From positions 2,356,001 to 2,420,000 of the forward strand of contig NZ_VFPP01000001.1 of assembly GCF_006716745.1 (NCBI RefSeq): a stretch of 64,000 bases of DNA, written 5' to 3'. Numbering within the stretch: the first letter of the stretch is position 1; each line of letters opens with the position of its first letter. Source of the stretch: Saccharothrix saharensis. Its GTDB lineage: Bacteria; Actinomycetota; Actinomycetes; Mycobacteriales; Pseudonocardiaceae. The position numbers and the translations under genes are program-made. The notes below the pieces were generated by a model, which was not told the origin of the DNA, ran no database searches, and was given only the letters and a program-made list of their open reading frames with translations. Positions 15,668 to 23,507 of this stretch are shown here, piece by piece.

Positions 15668-17149
15668 TCAGTAGGCCCCCTGACCGCCGAACACGGCGCG
15701 GAAGGTCTTCCACAAGATCAACGCGTCCAGTGCGAGCGACCACTCCTCCACGTACCGGAGGTCGAGCCGCACGGACTCCTCCCACGACAGGTCGCTGCGC
15801 CCGGAGACCTGCCACAACCCGGTCAGGCCGGGCTTGACCAGCAGCCGGCGGCGCATGTCGGGGCCGTACTTCGCGCTCTCCTCGGGCAGCGGCGGCCTCG
15901 GGCCGACCAGCGACATCGAGCCGGTGAGGACGTTGAACAGCTGCGGCAGCTCGTCCAGCGAGTAGCGCCGCAGGACCCGGCCGACGGCGGTGACGCGGGG
16001 GTCGCGGCGCATCTTGAACAGCACGCCCGCGCCCTCGTTGACCGCTTGCAGCTTGGCGCGCAGCGCGTCGGCGTCGGTCACCATGGTGCGGAACTTGAGG
16101 ATGGTGAACGGCACGCCGTCCTTGCCGACGCGGCGCTGCTTGTAGAGCACCGGCCCGCGGGTGTCGACCATGATCGCCACAGCGACGGCCAGCAGCACCG
16201 GGGTGAGCAGCGCGACCAGCAGGGCCGAGCCGACCTTGTCCACGGCCGTCTTGACCACGCGGCGGAAACCGGTGAACGACGGTTCGCTCACCCGCAGCAG
16301 CGGCATCCCGAGCACACCGGTGACGTGCAGCCGCGGCCCGGCGAAGTCCATCAAGGCGGGCGCGACGACCATCTCGGTGCCGGTGCCCTCCAGGTCCCAG
16401 GCGAGCTGTTGCAGCCGGCGCGGCGTCCAGTAGGCGTCGGCGGTGACCGCGACGATCCGGTAGCCGCCGCGGCGGACCTGCTCGCCCAGCTCGCCGAACC
16501 GGCCCACGACCGGCACGCCGTCCAGTTCGAGGCCGATCTCGGCGCGGCCGTCCACCGTGCACACCGCGTCCACGCGCCAGCCCAGGTGCGGTGCGCGGCG
16601 GGTGCGGCTGATCAGGTCGGTGACGGTGTCGAGGTTGCCCGCGGCCAGCACCGGCAGCAGGCAGCGGCCCTCGCCGCGGGCGCGGTGCAGCGGGCGGCGC
16701 AGCAGGTAGCGGACCGGGAAGGCGACCAGCGCGACGGCCGGTCCCACCACGAACACCCACAGGCGGGCACCCGGCAGGTCGGCCGCGAGCGCGCCCAGGC
16801 CGAGCGCGACGACGGAGCCGAACAGGCCGCGGCCCAGCCGGCGGAACTCCTCCGCGCCCTGGCCGAGCACCATGGGGTTCCACACCCGGTTCAGGAACAG
16901 CGACCCGATGACCACCGCGACGGTGACGGCTTCCAGCGCGAACAGCGGCAGCGGGCTGAACGAGGCGTGCCGGGAGGACAGGACGAACCCGGCGAGCACG
17001 ACGACCAGCACCGTGGACAGGACGTCGGCGGCGATCACGCCGTAGCGGTAGGCGGGCTCCCAGGTGCCCACGGTGGGGTTGGTGGTGCGATGGGTGGCGC
17101 CGACTCCCGCGACGGGTCTGTGTCGCGTGGGCTGGACCTGCTCGCTCAT
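15668..17149 (-). CDS. Polyprenyl-phosphate glycosylphosphotransferase (initiating sugar transferase)
   Basis: 493 residues. It has four N-terminal transmembrane helices (about 30-140), a CoA-binding-like central domain, and another helix before the C-terminal bacterial sugar transferase domain. That domain shows VLYKQRRVGKDGVPFTILKFR and, later, LDELPQLFNVLTGSMSLVGP, the hallmark of WbaP/PssY/WcaJ enzymes that transfer a hexose-1-phosphate onto undecaprenyl or decaprenyl phosphate. It would start repeat-unit assembly, so it heads the minus-strand block. ATG 17147-17149 with GGGGGAG at 7 nt supports this start; codons further upstream are open but lack a good ribosome site. Confidence 0.9.
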   Translation of the reverse strand: MSEQVQPTRHRPVAGVGATHRTTNPTVGTWEPAYRYGVIAADVLSTVLVVVLAGFVLSSRHASFSPLPLFALEAVTVAVVIGSLFLNRVWNPMVLGQGAEEFRRLGRGLFGSVVALGLGALAADLPGARLWVFVVGPAVALVAFPVRYLLRRPLHRARGEGRCLLPVLAAGNLDTVTDLISRTRRAPHLGWRVDAVCTVDGRAEIGLELDGVPVVGRFGELGEQVRRGGYRIVAVTADAYWTPRRLQQLAWDLEGTGTEMVVAPALMDFAGPRLHVTGVLGMPLLRVSEPSFTGFRRVVKTAVDKVGSALLVALLTPVLLAVAVAIMVDTRGPVLYKQRRVGKDGVPFTILKFRTMVTDADALRAKLQAVNEGAGVLFKMRRDPRVTAVGRVLRRYSLDELPQLFNVLTGSMSLVGPRPPLPEESAKYGPDMRRRLLVKPGLTGLWQVSGRSDLSWEESVRLDLRYVEEWSLALDALILWKTFRAVFGGQGAY

Positions 17150-17722
17150 CGTGCTGCTCCCCCGGGTTGGCCGGTTCCGGACGTGCTCGTGCGCAGGGCA
17201 TCCCCGACGGACCCGCGTGGTGTGCTGCGAATGTGCGACGGGCGATTTCTCGCCTCGCCAAACCGTCATTCGTCACGCGCCGGGCAAGCGTTACACGGAC
17301 AGTGAACGACGACCGGGCGAACATTCCCCAGGGCGACACCCGACGCCCACCCACACGGGTCGTCAGGTGACTTCGGGTCACCGATACCGTTCCCGGAAAC
17401 CCTTGCCCACAGGTCGGGACGGCCCGGTCCACAGTGTCCGGTGAGCCGTCACCCAGGCGCGCGGCCACGTCCATCGAATCTGGGACGGCTTCCGTTACAC
17501 CGAGTTTTCGACGGCCGTCGAACCTCGACGGGAATACGTGCGAAAGGACTTCGGGCCCGGTCGACGAGACCGCACCGCGGCGGTCCGCCATCACCCATTC
17601 ACAGAGGGGCAGCAGCTATTCGGCGCAACCGCGCGGGCACTTCGGGTGACCGGGTTCGCCATTTACGCCGGACTTGGCCGATCGAGGGTGACCGTCGCCA
17701 CTTTTCCGGCGACAATGGTCCG
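17150..17722. other. 573-bp divergent intergenic region with two CGTTACAC motifs and a 16-bp palindrome
   Basis: No convincing gene. It separates the sugar transferase (minus) from the small membrane protein (plus). It carries CGTTACAC at 17289-17296 and 17493-17500, the latter inside GGCTTCCGTTACACC, which nearly repeats the block at 12.36 kb. TTCGACGGCCGTCGAA at 17507-17522 is a perfect 16-bp palindrome. Probably the control region of the polysaccharide operon. I see no clear -35/-10 pair. Confidence 0.5.
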
Positions 17723-18250
17723 GTGGTCGTCGGGTGGGTGATCGCCGGGCTGCTGGGCGCGTTCCACGGGGTGTGGGCGTGGCGGACCCGGCTGTACCCG
17801 TGCGGTCGTCGCGGCGTCGGGCTCGCTGTGGTGGACGCCACGTGGAGCCTGCCGAACACGCTGGCCGGCGCGGCGTTCCTGGCCTGGGCGCTGGCCCGCG
17901 GCAACCGGGTGGACGCGGCGTTCAGCCGGCACCGGGGCACGCTCGGTCTGCGTGACGGCGTGATCAAGGGCTTCGCCACCACGGTCGGCCCGGTGCAGGC
18001 GGGCATCGCCATGGGCGTGGACGACCACGAGGCCGTGCACGTGCTCCAGGCACGCCTCTTCGGCCCGTTCTACCTGCCGCTGGTCGTGGTCAACTGGGTC
18101 GTCGCCACCGTCCTGCCGTACTGGCTGCTCTACCACGACCGCGCGGCCGCCCCGATCACCGGCGTGACCACCTACTTCCGCCGCGGCGTCTACCCCCACT
18201 GCTGGCACGAGGAGTGGGCCTACCGCCGCCAGGGCTCCCCACCGCGGTGA
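17723..18250 (+). CDS. Small membrane protein with a HEAVH motif, function unknown
   Basis: About 175 residues with three or four hydrophobic helices. The middle holds DDHEAVHVLQARLFGPFYLP. This HExxH-like pattern followed by an ARLFGP turn occurs in a family of small bacterial membrane proteins whose other members, as I recall, often read EHGHTIQ at this point, so zinc peptidase activity is not assured. I infer the GTG at 17723 because the preceding frame has no good start; an ATG at 17715 is out of frame. It stands alone between the operon promoter region and a pseudogene. No operon partner and no assigned role. Confidence 0.6.
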   Translation: MVVGWVIAGLLGAFHGVWAWRTRLYPCGRRGVGLAVVDATWSLPNTLAGAAFLAWALARGNRVDAAFSRHRGTLGLRDGVIKGFATTVGPVQAGIAMGVDDHEAVHVLQARLFGPFYLPLVVVNWVVATVLPYWLLYHDRAAAPITGVTTYFRRGVYPHCWHEEWAYRRQGSPPR

Positions 18251-19125
18251 TCAGCCGCGGACGTTCGTGATCTCGAGGTTGGAGCGGATCACCCGGGTCG
18301 TGGGGTGGTCGGACCCCAGCACCCGCTCGGCATCGGCCAACGTCGCCTCGTGCAACGCGACCGCCTGGACCAGCCGGTGGACACCGATCGCGTCGGCGGT
18401 CAACGTGACCATGCTGTAGGCGGCCGGCCTGCCCAGGGAGTGCACCACGTCGGGGTCGTCATCGCCGAGCAGGTGGCGCAGCAGGTCGCCCGCCGGCGGG
18501 GTGTCGGCCAGGCGATCCAGCGTCACGTGCCAGACGCGGGCCGCGATGCGTTGGGCGTCTCCGCCCTCGGCGGTCGCGGTGAACACCCGGGCCGGGTAGC
18601 GGCGGAGCAGGTCGAGGTAGGCGTTCGGGGTGATGCGGGACTGGGCGGGGTAGGCGGCGGTCTGTTCGACGGCCAGGGGCAGCCGACCCGGTTCGGCGCA
18701 CAGGCGTTCGGCATCGGCCAGGACGGCGTCCGGCCACTGGTCCCGCACGGTCCGGTCCAGCAGTTCGACCGCTTCGGCGGGTGGCAGCACGTCCACGGCC
18801 ACGGTCGTCCCGTGCCAACCTCCCGCCTGGCGGGACGTGATCAGCACCGTGCCGGTGCGCACGCGCTCCAAGAGCTGGGTCGCGTCGACGGGGCCGGTCA
18901 GGTCGTCCAGGACGAGCAGCCAGCCGTCGTGCGCGGCCAGCCGGCGCACGGCCGGCTCGACCCGTTGCTCCAGCCCCAGCTCCGCGGTCCCGGGGGCGAG
19001 GGCGACACCCACGACCCGGCGGCCAGGGACTCCATCACCGGCACGGTGACAGCGGCGCGCACGGTGACGTCGCGGCCGGCCCGGTAGGAGGTCGAACCGC
19101 CGTGCGCCTCACCGGTCCGGCTCAT
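18251..19125 (-). pseudogene. Decayed NB-ARC-type regulatory ATPase
   Basis: The remains of a STAND/NB-ARC ATPase with C-terminal repeats. The first part, from about 19125 (MSRTGEAHGG, then YRAGRDVTVRAAV), is in one frame and matches the N-terminal extension of such proteins. The reading frame then changes near 19012 and continues with AAHDGWLLVLDDLTG (Walker B), TGTVLITSRQAGGWHG and the winged-helix-like region. The P-loop (GxGxxGKT) expected between these parts is missing, so the gene has lost roughly 80-100 residues. The remaining C-terminal part ends with the start of a TPR-like repeat (ADAERVLGSDHPTTR). No intact product is likely. Confidence 0.65.
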
Positions 19126-19200
19126 CGCGATCCCGAGCTCACGACTCCAGCCGGTCCGCACCCCGTGCACAACGCGGATCCGCGGACAACCGGCGGGACG

Positions 19201-19422
19201 CTAACGTCCGGTAACAAGGCGGGCCTTCTCGCCGGCCACGGCGACCACGTCGCCGTCGTGGAGCTGGGCCCCGCGCCGCGTCTCCAGCCGGCCGTTCACC
19301 GTGACCTCTTCCGATTCGACCAGGTCACGGGCGTGCGCACCGTTGTCGGCCAAGCCCGCCAGCTTGAGGAACTGGCCCAACCTGATCATGTCGTCGGAGA
19401 TCTCGACCTCGCGGATGCGCAT
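19201..19422 (-). CDS. Small S4-domain RNA-binding protein
   Basis: 73 residues forming almost a single S4 domain: IRLGQFLKLAGLADNGAHAR, then VTVNGRLETRRGAQLHDGDVV. This resembles the YaaA/YbcJ group of stand-alone S4 proteins, which bind structured RNA, often rRNA. The ATG at 19420-19422 has GGAGG about 11 nt upstream. It is divergent from the DUF742 gene with a 120-bp gap. No operon partner. The RNA target is unknown. Confidence 0.8.
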   Translation of the reverse strand: MRIREVEISDDMIRLGQFLKLAGLADNGAHARDLVESEEVTVNGRLETRRGAQLHDGDVVAVAGEKARLVTGR

Positions 19423-19542
19423 CGTCCCATCATCCTCCAGCCGCCCGACGACGCCGCACCTGGCGCTGGTTAACGAGGATTGCACGCACTCGAAACACGC
19501 CCGACATCCCCCGGACGTGGTTCGGTCTACGGTTCCCGGAAT

Positions 19543-20232
19543 GTGAGCACAGGCAGCTCTGACCCGGAGCCGACCGGCGGCGAGCGCAGACGCCGCCGGT
19601 CCCTGCGCGGGGACGTCGGCACGACCGGCGCCCGCTTCGGCTCCCCCGCGTTGCGGCGCAGTCTCGACCAACAGCCTACGGAGACGCGGAAACCGCCCCG
19701 GCGGCGGAGGTCGTCACGGGGCGAGGTGGGCGCGACGGGCGCCAGGTTCGGCTCGGCGGCGCTGCGGCGCAGCCTGGAGGACGAGCCGCTGGAGGACACC
19801 GCCCCGTTCGACCGGGACCTCCGCTTCGACCCGCCACCCATGCCGGCCGTGCCGACCACCCGGACGCCCGAGCCGGACGTGGAGGAGTTCTCCGGTCCGC
19901 TGGTCCGCCCCTACGCGTGGACGGGTGGCCGCACGTCCTCCAGCCACGACCTGAGGCTGGAGACGCTGGTCTCGCTGGAGGAGGACGGCATCGCGGTCGC
20001 CATGCGGGAGAGCACCGCCGAGCAGCGCTCGATCGTGGAGCTGTGCGCCAACTACCCGAGGTCGGTCGCCGAGGTCTCCGCGCTGCTGTCGGTGCCGCTC
20101 GGCGTGGCGCGGGTGCTGCTGGGCGACCTGATCTCGATGGGCGTGGTGGCCGTGCACGACAACGCCGCCGAGCCGAGCGGCCCGGACTTCACGCTGCTGG
20201 AACGGGTGCTGGTCGGCCTGCGCAACCTCTGA
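19543..20232 (+). CDS. Orphan DUF742 protein with duplicated N-terminal segment
   Basis: 229 residues. The C-terminal part (about 110-229) is a DUF742 domain: VRPYAWTGGRT, then EQRSIVELCANYPRSVAEVS and SVPLGVARVLLGDLI, a winged-helix-like fold. In actinobacteria DUF742 proteins usually sit in conservons (kinase, roadblock protein, DUF742, small GTPase); none of those neighbours are present here. The first 80 residues contain two 26-residue repeats (16-41 and 53-78), each Arg-rich then V-G-x-T-G-A-R-F-G-S, differing at four positions. They are predicted disordered and basic. Start: GTG 19543-19545 with a weak GGAAT upstream. Role unknown. Confidence 0.75.
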   Translation: MSTGSSDPEPTGGERRRRRSLRGDVGTTGARFGSPALRRSLDQQPTETRKPPRRRRSSRGEVGATGARFGSAALRRSLEDEPLEDTAPFDRDLRFDPPPMPAVPTTRTPEPDVEEFSGPLVRPYAWTGGRTSSSHDLRLETLVSLEEDGIAVAMRESTAEQRSIVELCANYPRSVAEVSALLSVPLGVARVLLGDLISMGVVAVHDNAAEPSGPDFTLLERVLVGLRNL

Positions 20233-20259
20233 GCTGTGCGGGATTGCCGCTGCTGCGCG

Positions 20260-20766
20260 TCACGACCGGGCGACCTCCGACCGCAGCCGGCCGAAGACCT
20301 CGGCCAGGGCGGGTAGTTGGTAGTGCGCGTTGAGGCCGCTCGGGTTCGGCAGCACCCACAGGCGCGACGACGCGATCGCCTCCTCCTGCGGGCCGATCAC
20401 CGCCGCCTTGCGCCCGAACGCCGCCCGGTACGCGGTCACGCCCACGACCGCCACCACCTTCGGCCGGTAGCGCCGCGCCACCCCGGTCAGCCGCACGCCG
20501 CCCGCGCGCAGCTCCTCCGCCGTCAGCTCGTCCGCCCGCGCGGTCGGCCGGGCGACCAGGTTCGTGATGCCCAGCCCGTACCGGGGCAGCTCGTCCTGCT
20601 CGGCGGGCTTCAGCAGGCGCGGCGTGAAGCCGGACAGGTGCAGCGCGGGCCAGAACCGATTGCCCGGCCGGGCGAAGTGCTGCCCCTTGGCGGCCGACAG
20701 CAGACCGGGGTTGATGCCGCAGAACAGCACGTCCAACCCCGGCCCGAGGACGTCCGGCAACGTCAC
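20260..20766 (-). CDS. mug: G/U mismatch-specific DNA glycosylase (Mug family)
   Basis: 168 residues of the uracil-DNA glycosylase superfamily, Mug/TDG branch. LDVLFCGINPGLLSA carries the GINPG motif that activates water, and the C-terminal LPNPSGLNAHY is the minor-groove wedge loop. It should remove uracil or thymine from G:U/G:T mismatches and some alkylated bases. The GTG at 20764-20766 overlaps the stop of the decayed nucleotidase by 4 nt. It is convergent with the DUF742 gene, only 27 bp away. Confident family call. Confidence 0.88.
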   Translation of the reverse strand: MTLPDVLGPGLDVLFCGINPGLLSAAKGQHFARPGNRFWPALHLSGFTPRLLKPAEQDELPRYGLGITNLVARPTARADELTAEELRAGGVRLTGVARRYRPKVVAVVGVTAYRAAFGRKAAVIGPQEEAIASSRLWVLPNPSGLNAHYQLPALAEVFGRLRSEVARS

Positions 20767-21310
20767 CCGACCACCACCGGCACGCCGTCCACGACCAGCC
20801 GCCAGTCGACGCGGTGGAACGCGGCCGGGTCGACCTCGCCGCGCGCCCGGACCCAGTCGATGACCAGCTGCCGGATCTCCGGTTGCCGGTCGTGCGGCAC
20901 GGGCGCGGTCGCGACGTGCGGGAAGTTGCCGCCGCCGGACTGCCGGTAGTTGTTCACCGCCACCGCGAACGCCTGCTCGGCCGTTACCGGCACGCCGTCG
21001 TGCGCCGGCCCGGTGATCCGCTGCCCGACCGGCCGCGCCAGGTCGATGTCGTAGGTCAGCGGCGCGTCCAGGCCCGCCACCACGTCGTACGGGTGGTCCG
21101 GCGTGCCGGCCGCGTTGGTCAGCGCGTCCGGCTGGTGGGGTCCGGGTGTCGTCACGGCCTTGGAGTACCCCGCGGACCGCTCCTGGTAGTCCTTCAACTG
21201 CGCGCACCGGTGAGCCGCACGCCCAGCAGCCTGTTGTCGTGGATGCAGAGCCCGAGGTCGACGAAGTCGAGCACGGCGGTGTCCTCGTAACGCGCGGTCG
21301 TGGCGGACAT
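20763..21310 (-). pseudogene. Remnant of 5'-nucleotidase / cyclic phosphodiesterase (C-terminal)
   Basis: The C-terminal half of a CpdB/YfkN-type nucleotidase without its metallophosphatase half. It begins in one frame (MSATTARYEDTAV, then FVDLGLCIHDN, ending LLGVRLTGA, 21310 to about 21205) and continues in another from QLKDYQERSAGYSKAV to VNNYRQSGGGNFPHV. The latter is the substrate-binding region of the C-terminal domain, which normally stacks on the base. The break in the LTGAQLKDYQE motif, usually continuous in the family, is a frameshift. No metal-binding HxxNHE or DxH motifs are left. Probably inactive. Confidence 0.7.
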
Positions 21311-21381
21311 GGCCGACTTCGCCGGCGCGGCGGTGCGAGCGGGAGCCCGTCATGGGGAGGACCGTGGCCCTTGGCCGTTGA

Positions 21382-22035
21382 CTACTCGGCCGGTTCGGCG
21401 CCCCTCTTCGCGCGCCGGTTCAGGCCGACGCCGACCGCGATGCCGATCACCGACAGCACGGCCACGACGAGGATCCACACCCACAGCGGCACACCACCGT
21501 CGTCGCCGTCACCGGAGGTGGCGGCCGGGGCAGACGTCCCGGTGGTGGGCGGCGCGTCGAGCGTGGCCGTCGAGCCGGCGGACGGGGAGGTGGTGGTCGG
21601 GGCGGCGTCCGCCGAGGTCACGGCGGGCGGCGGGGCGGGTGTGGTGGCGACCGGTGGCTGTTGCGTCGCCGGCGCGGTCAGCGTGAACGCGAACGTGCCG
21701 TCGACGAAGTCGCCGTCCAGCGACTCGACCGTCCACGACACGGTGTACGGCCCTGCGGGCGACGCGCTCCCCGCCAGCGGCACGGTCAGCGTCGCCCCGT
21801 CGGCGGTGATCTCGCCGGTGGGCCACGCGGCGCCGTCCGGGCCGGTGAGGGTGACCGTGGCGCTCTCGGCGGGCACCGGTTCGGTGAACGTCAACGTGAG
21901 CCGGGTCGGCCGCTGCGGCACCGACGCGCCGTTCGCCGGGTCGCTGGACAGCAGGTCGGTGTGGGCGGACGCCGGCGTCGCCACGCCGATCAGGGCCAGG
22001 GTCGCCAGCAGTGCCGAGAGCGCCAGTCTGGTCAT
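21382..22035 (-). CDS. CopC-domain protein with C-terminal membrane anchor
   Basis: 217 residues: a signal peptide (1-24, ending ATPASA), a mature N-terminus with His25 in HTDLLSSDPANGASVP as in CopC copper-binding proteins, a beta-sandwich domain to about residue 120, a Thr/Pro-rich linker, and one C-terminal transmembrane helix with a basic tail. In CopC the Cu(II) site uses the N-terminal His plus Asp and His of a DGH motif. Here the matching segment reads SLDGDFVDG, so that His is replaced by Asp. It lies 10 bp after the DUF5666-like gene on the same strand and is likely co-transcribed. It may bind metal differently or not at all. Confidence 0.75.
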   Translation of the reverse strand: MTRLALSALLATLALIGVATPASAHTDLLSSDPANGASVPQRPTRLTLTFTEPVPAESATVTLTGPDGAAWPTGEITADGATLTVPLAGSASPAGPYTVSWTVESLDGDFVDGTFAFTLTAPATQQPPVATTPAPPPAVTSADAAPTTTSPSAGSTATLDAPPTTGTSAPAATSGDGDDGGVPLWVWILVVAVLSVIGIAVGVGLNRRAKRGAEPAE

Positions 22036-22045
22036 ACCGGTAGTT

Positions 22046-22618
22046 CTACCGGGTCGGCGGGGTTCCCTGCTGGTCGTTCGCGTCCGGCCGCGCCGGCGGC
22101 TGCCCGCCGTTCTGCCGCGGCTGCGGGCCGCCGCGCCGCACGTCGCCCTTCATGATGCTGTCCGCGGTGGCTTCGCCGTCGGCGTCCTCGGTCGCGACGA
22201 CGGTCACGAGGTCACCCCGCTCGATGTCGTCGAGGTCGTTCTGACCGCCGTTGACCTTCGTGTCGTCGTCGACCCGGTACGTCTCGCTGAACCCGTCCGC
22301 GCTCTTCACCGTGATGGACGTGTCGCCCACCTCGGTGACCTCGCCGTTCTGGAACTCGCCGTGCTGGGTGTCGCCGAACGGCCCGCCCATGATCATCAGA
22401 CCGCCACCGGGCCGGCCGTACCCGCCGGGCCCGCCCATGCCCTGTGCCGCGTCGGAGTTGGCCGCGGCGTAGATGACACCGCCTCCGACGGCGGCGATGC
22501 CCACGGCGATGGCGACCGCGACGAGGCTCTTGCGGCCGTTCCAGCCGGTTCCCGCAGCGGCGGCCTGCGGCGGCGGCTCTTCACCCCACGTCGGGTGCTG
22601 CTCGGTTTCGGTAGTCAT
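22046..22618 (-). CDS. Membrane-anchored DUF5666-like protein
   Basis: 190 residues: a short cytoplasmic N-terminus, one transmembrane helix (about 31-52, KSLVAVAIAVGIAAVGGGVI), a Gly/Met-rich linker (GGPGGYGRPGGGLMIMGG), then a small beta domain EVTEVGDTSITVKSADG/ETYRVDDDTKV/DIERGDLVTVVA typical of DUF5666. A disordered Pro/Gln-rich tail closes it. Start: ATG 22616-22618; a GTG three codons upstream is in frame. It is divergent from the response regulator, and its upstream region holds a CACAG array. I infer an envelope sensor or accessory protein for the two-component system. Molecular function unknown. Confidence 0.65.
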   Translation of the reverse strand: MTTETEQHPTWGEEPPPQAAAAGTGWNGRKSLVAVAIAVGIAAVGGGVIYAAANSDAAQGMGGPGGYGRPGGGLMIMGGPFGDTQHGEFQNGEVTEVGDTSITVKSADGFSETYRVDDDTKVNGGQNDLDDIERGDLVTVVATEDADGEATADSIMKGDVRRGGPQPRQNGGQPPARPDANDQQGTPPTR

Positions 22619-22640
22619 GGCGACCACGGTCCCGGGCGAG

Positions 22641-22679
22641 CCTGTGAGCCGGCTGTGCGGTCGTTGGGCGGTGGCTGTG
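22641..22679 (-). promoter_or_regulatory. CACAG array upstream of the DUF5666-like gene
   Basis: On the minus strand, CACAGC starts at 22679, CACAGC at 22657 and CACAGG at 22646. The register at 22668 holds a degenerate copy (CCCAAC). All sit on one 11-bp register, and the first starts 61 bp before the ATG at 22618. It matches the three plus-strand arrays nearby and is probably a response-regulator site. Confidence 0.65.
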
Positions 22680-22706
22680 CGTGCGCCACGGCGGGTCGTG
22701 CCGCTT

Positions 22707-22734
22707 CACAGGTGGTACACAGGATCGGCACAGG
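22707..22734 (+). promoter_or_regulatory. CACAG array upstream of the response regulator
   Basis: CACAGG at 22707, 22718 and 22729: three identical hexamers at exact 11-bp spacing, the phasing used by OmpR/PhoB-type regulators. The first starts 60 bp before the ATG at 22767. Likely autoregulation of the two-component operon. Confidence 0.7.
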
Positions 22735-22766
22735 TCCGGCTCAAGCGCCGGGTTCAGGATGGGAGC

Positions 22767-23507
22767 ATGCGCCCAGTGTCCGCTTCGGGGACCTCCCCTG
22801 AACTCCGCCGCCCGGACGGCAGTCCGGTGCGGGTCCTCGTGGTGGACGACGAGTCCACGTTGGCCGAGCTGATGTCCATGGCGTTGCGGATGGAGCGCTG
22901 GGAGGTCCGCACCGCGCTGGACGGCACGTCCGCCGTGCGGACCGCGCGCGAGTTCCGGCCCGACGTGGTGGTGCTGGACGTCATGCTGCCCGACTTCGAC
23001 GGGCTGGAGGTGCTGCGCCGGGTGCGCGCGGACCTGCCCGGCCTGCCGGTGCTGTTCCTCACCGCCAAGGACGCGGTGGAGGACCGGATCGCCGGGCTCA
23101 CCGCGGGCGGTGACGACTACGTGACCAAGCCGTTCAGCCTGGAGGAGGTCGTGCTGCGGCTGCGCGGGCTGCTGCGCCGCACCGGCGTCACCGAGGCGAG
23201 CGCGGGCGCGGAGCTGGTCGTCGGCGACCTCGTGCTGGACGAGGACACGCGCGAGGTGCGCCGCGGCGGCACCTCGATCGACCTCACCGCGACCGAGTTC
23301 GAGCTGCTGCGGTTCCTGATGCGCAACCCGCGGCGGGTGCTGTCGAAGGCGCAGATCCTGGACCGGGTGTGGAGCTACGACTTCGGCGGCCAGGCCAACA
23401 TCGTCGAGCTCTACATCTCCTACCTGCGCAAGAAGATCGACGCCGGCCGGACCCCCATGATCCACACGATGCGCGGCGCGGGCTATGTCCTCAAGCCCTC
23501 GTCCTGA
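22767..23507 (+). CDS. OmpR-family response regulator
   Basis: 246 residues. The receiver domain (about 21-135) starts VRVLVVDDEST, with the phosphoacceptor Asp71 in VVLDVMLPD and the conserved FLTAK and DYVTKPFSLEE segments. A winged-helix trans_reg_C domain follows (about 150-246), containing ATEFELLRFLMRNPRRVLSK and ending GAGYVLKP. It overlaps the kinase gene by 23 nt. ATG 22767 has AGGA at 7 nt. The upstream CACAG array suggests autoregulation, and the same array before the GT39 operon and the DUF5666-like gene suggests those as targets. The TcrA/TrcR-like branch is likely, but the ortholog is not certain. Confidence 0.9.
   Translation: MRPVSASGTSPELRRPDGSPVRVLVVDDESTLAELMSMALRMERWEVRTALDGTSAVRTAREFRPDVVVLDVMLPDFDGLEVLRRVRADLPGLPVLFLTAKDAVEDRIAGLTAGGDDYVTKPFSLEEVVLRLRGLLRRTGVTEASAGAELVVGDLVLDEDTREVRRGGTSIDLTATEFELLRFLMRNPRRVLSKAQILDRVWSYDFGGQANIVELYISYLRKKIDAGRTPMIHTMRGAGYVLKPSS

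Noticed and set aside
17408..17435. Another CACAG array (CACAGG at 17408, CACAGT at 17430)
   Set aside because: Only two hexamers 22 bp apart, no third copy on the register, and it is about 290 bp from the next start. Chance is sufficient.
17493..17522. SOS box at TTCGACGGCCGTCGAA
   Set aside because: It lacks the TCGAAC-N4-GTTCGA pattern; the half sites are TTCGAC, and the spacing differs.
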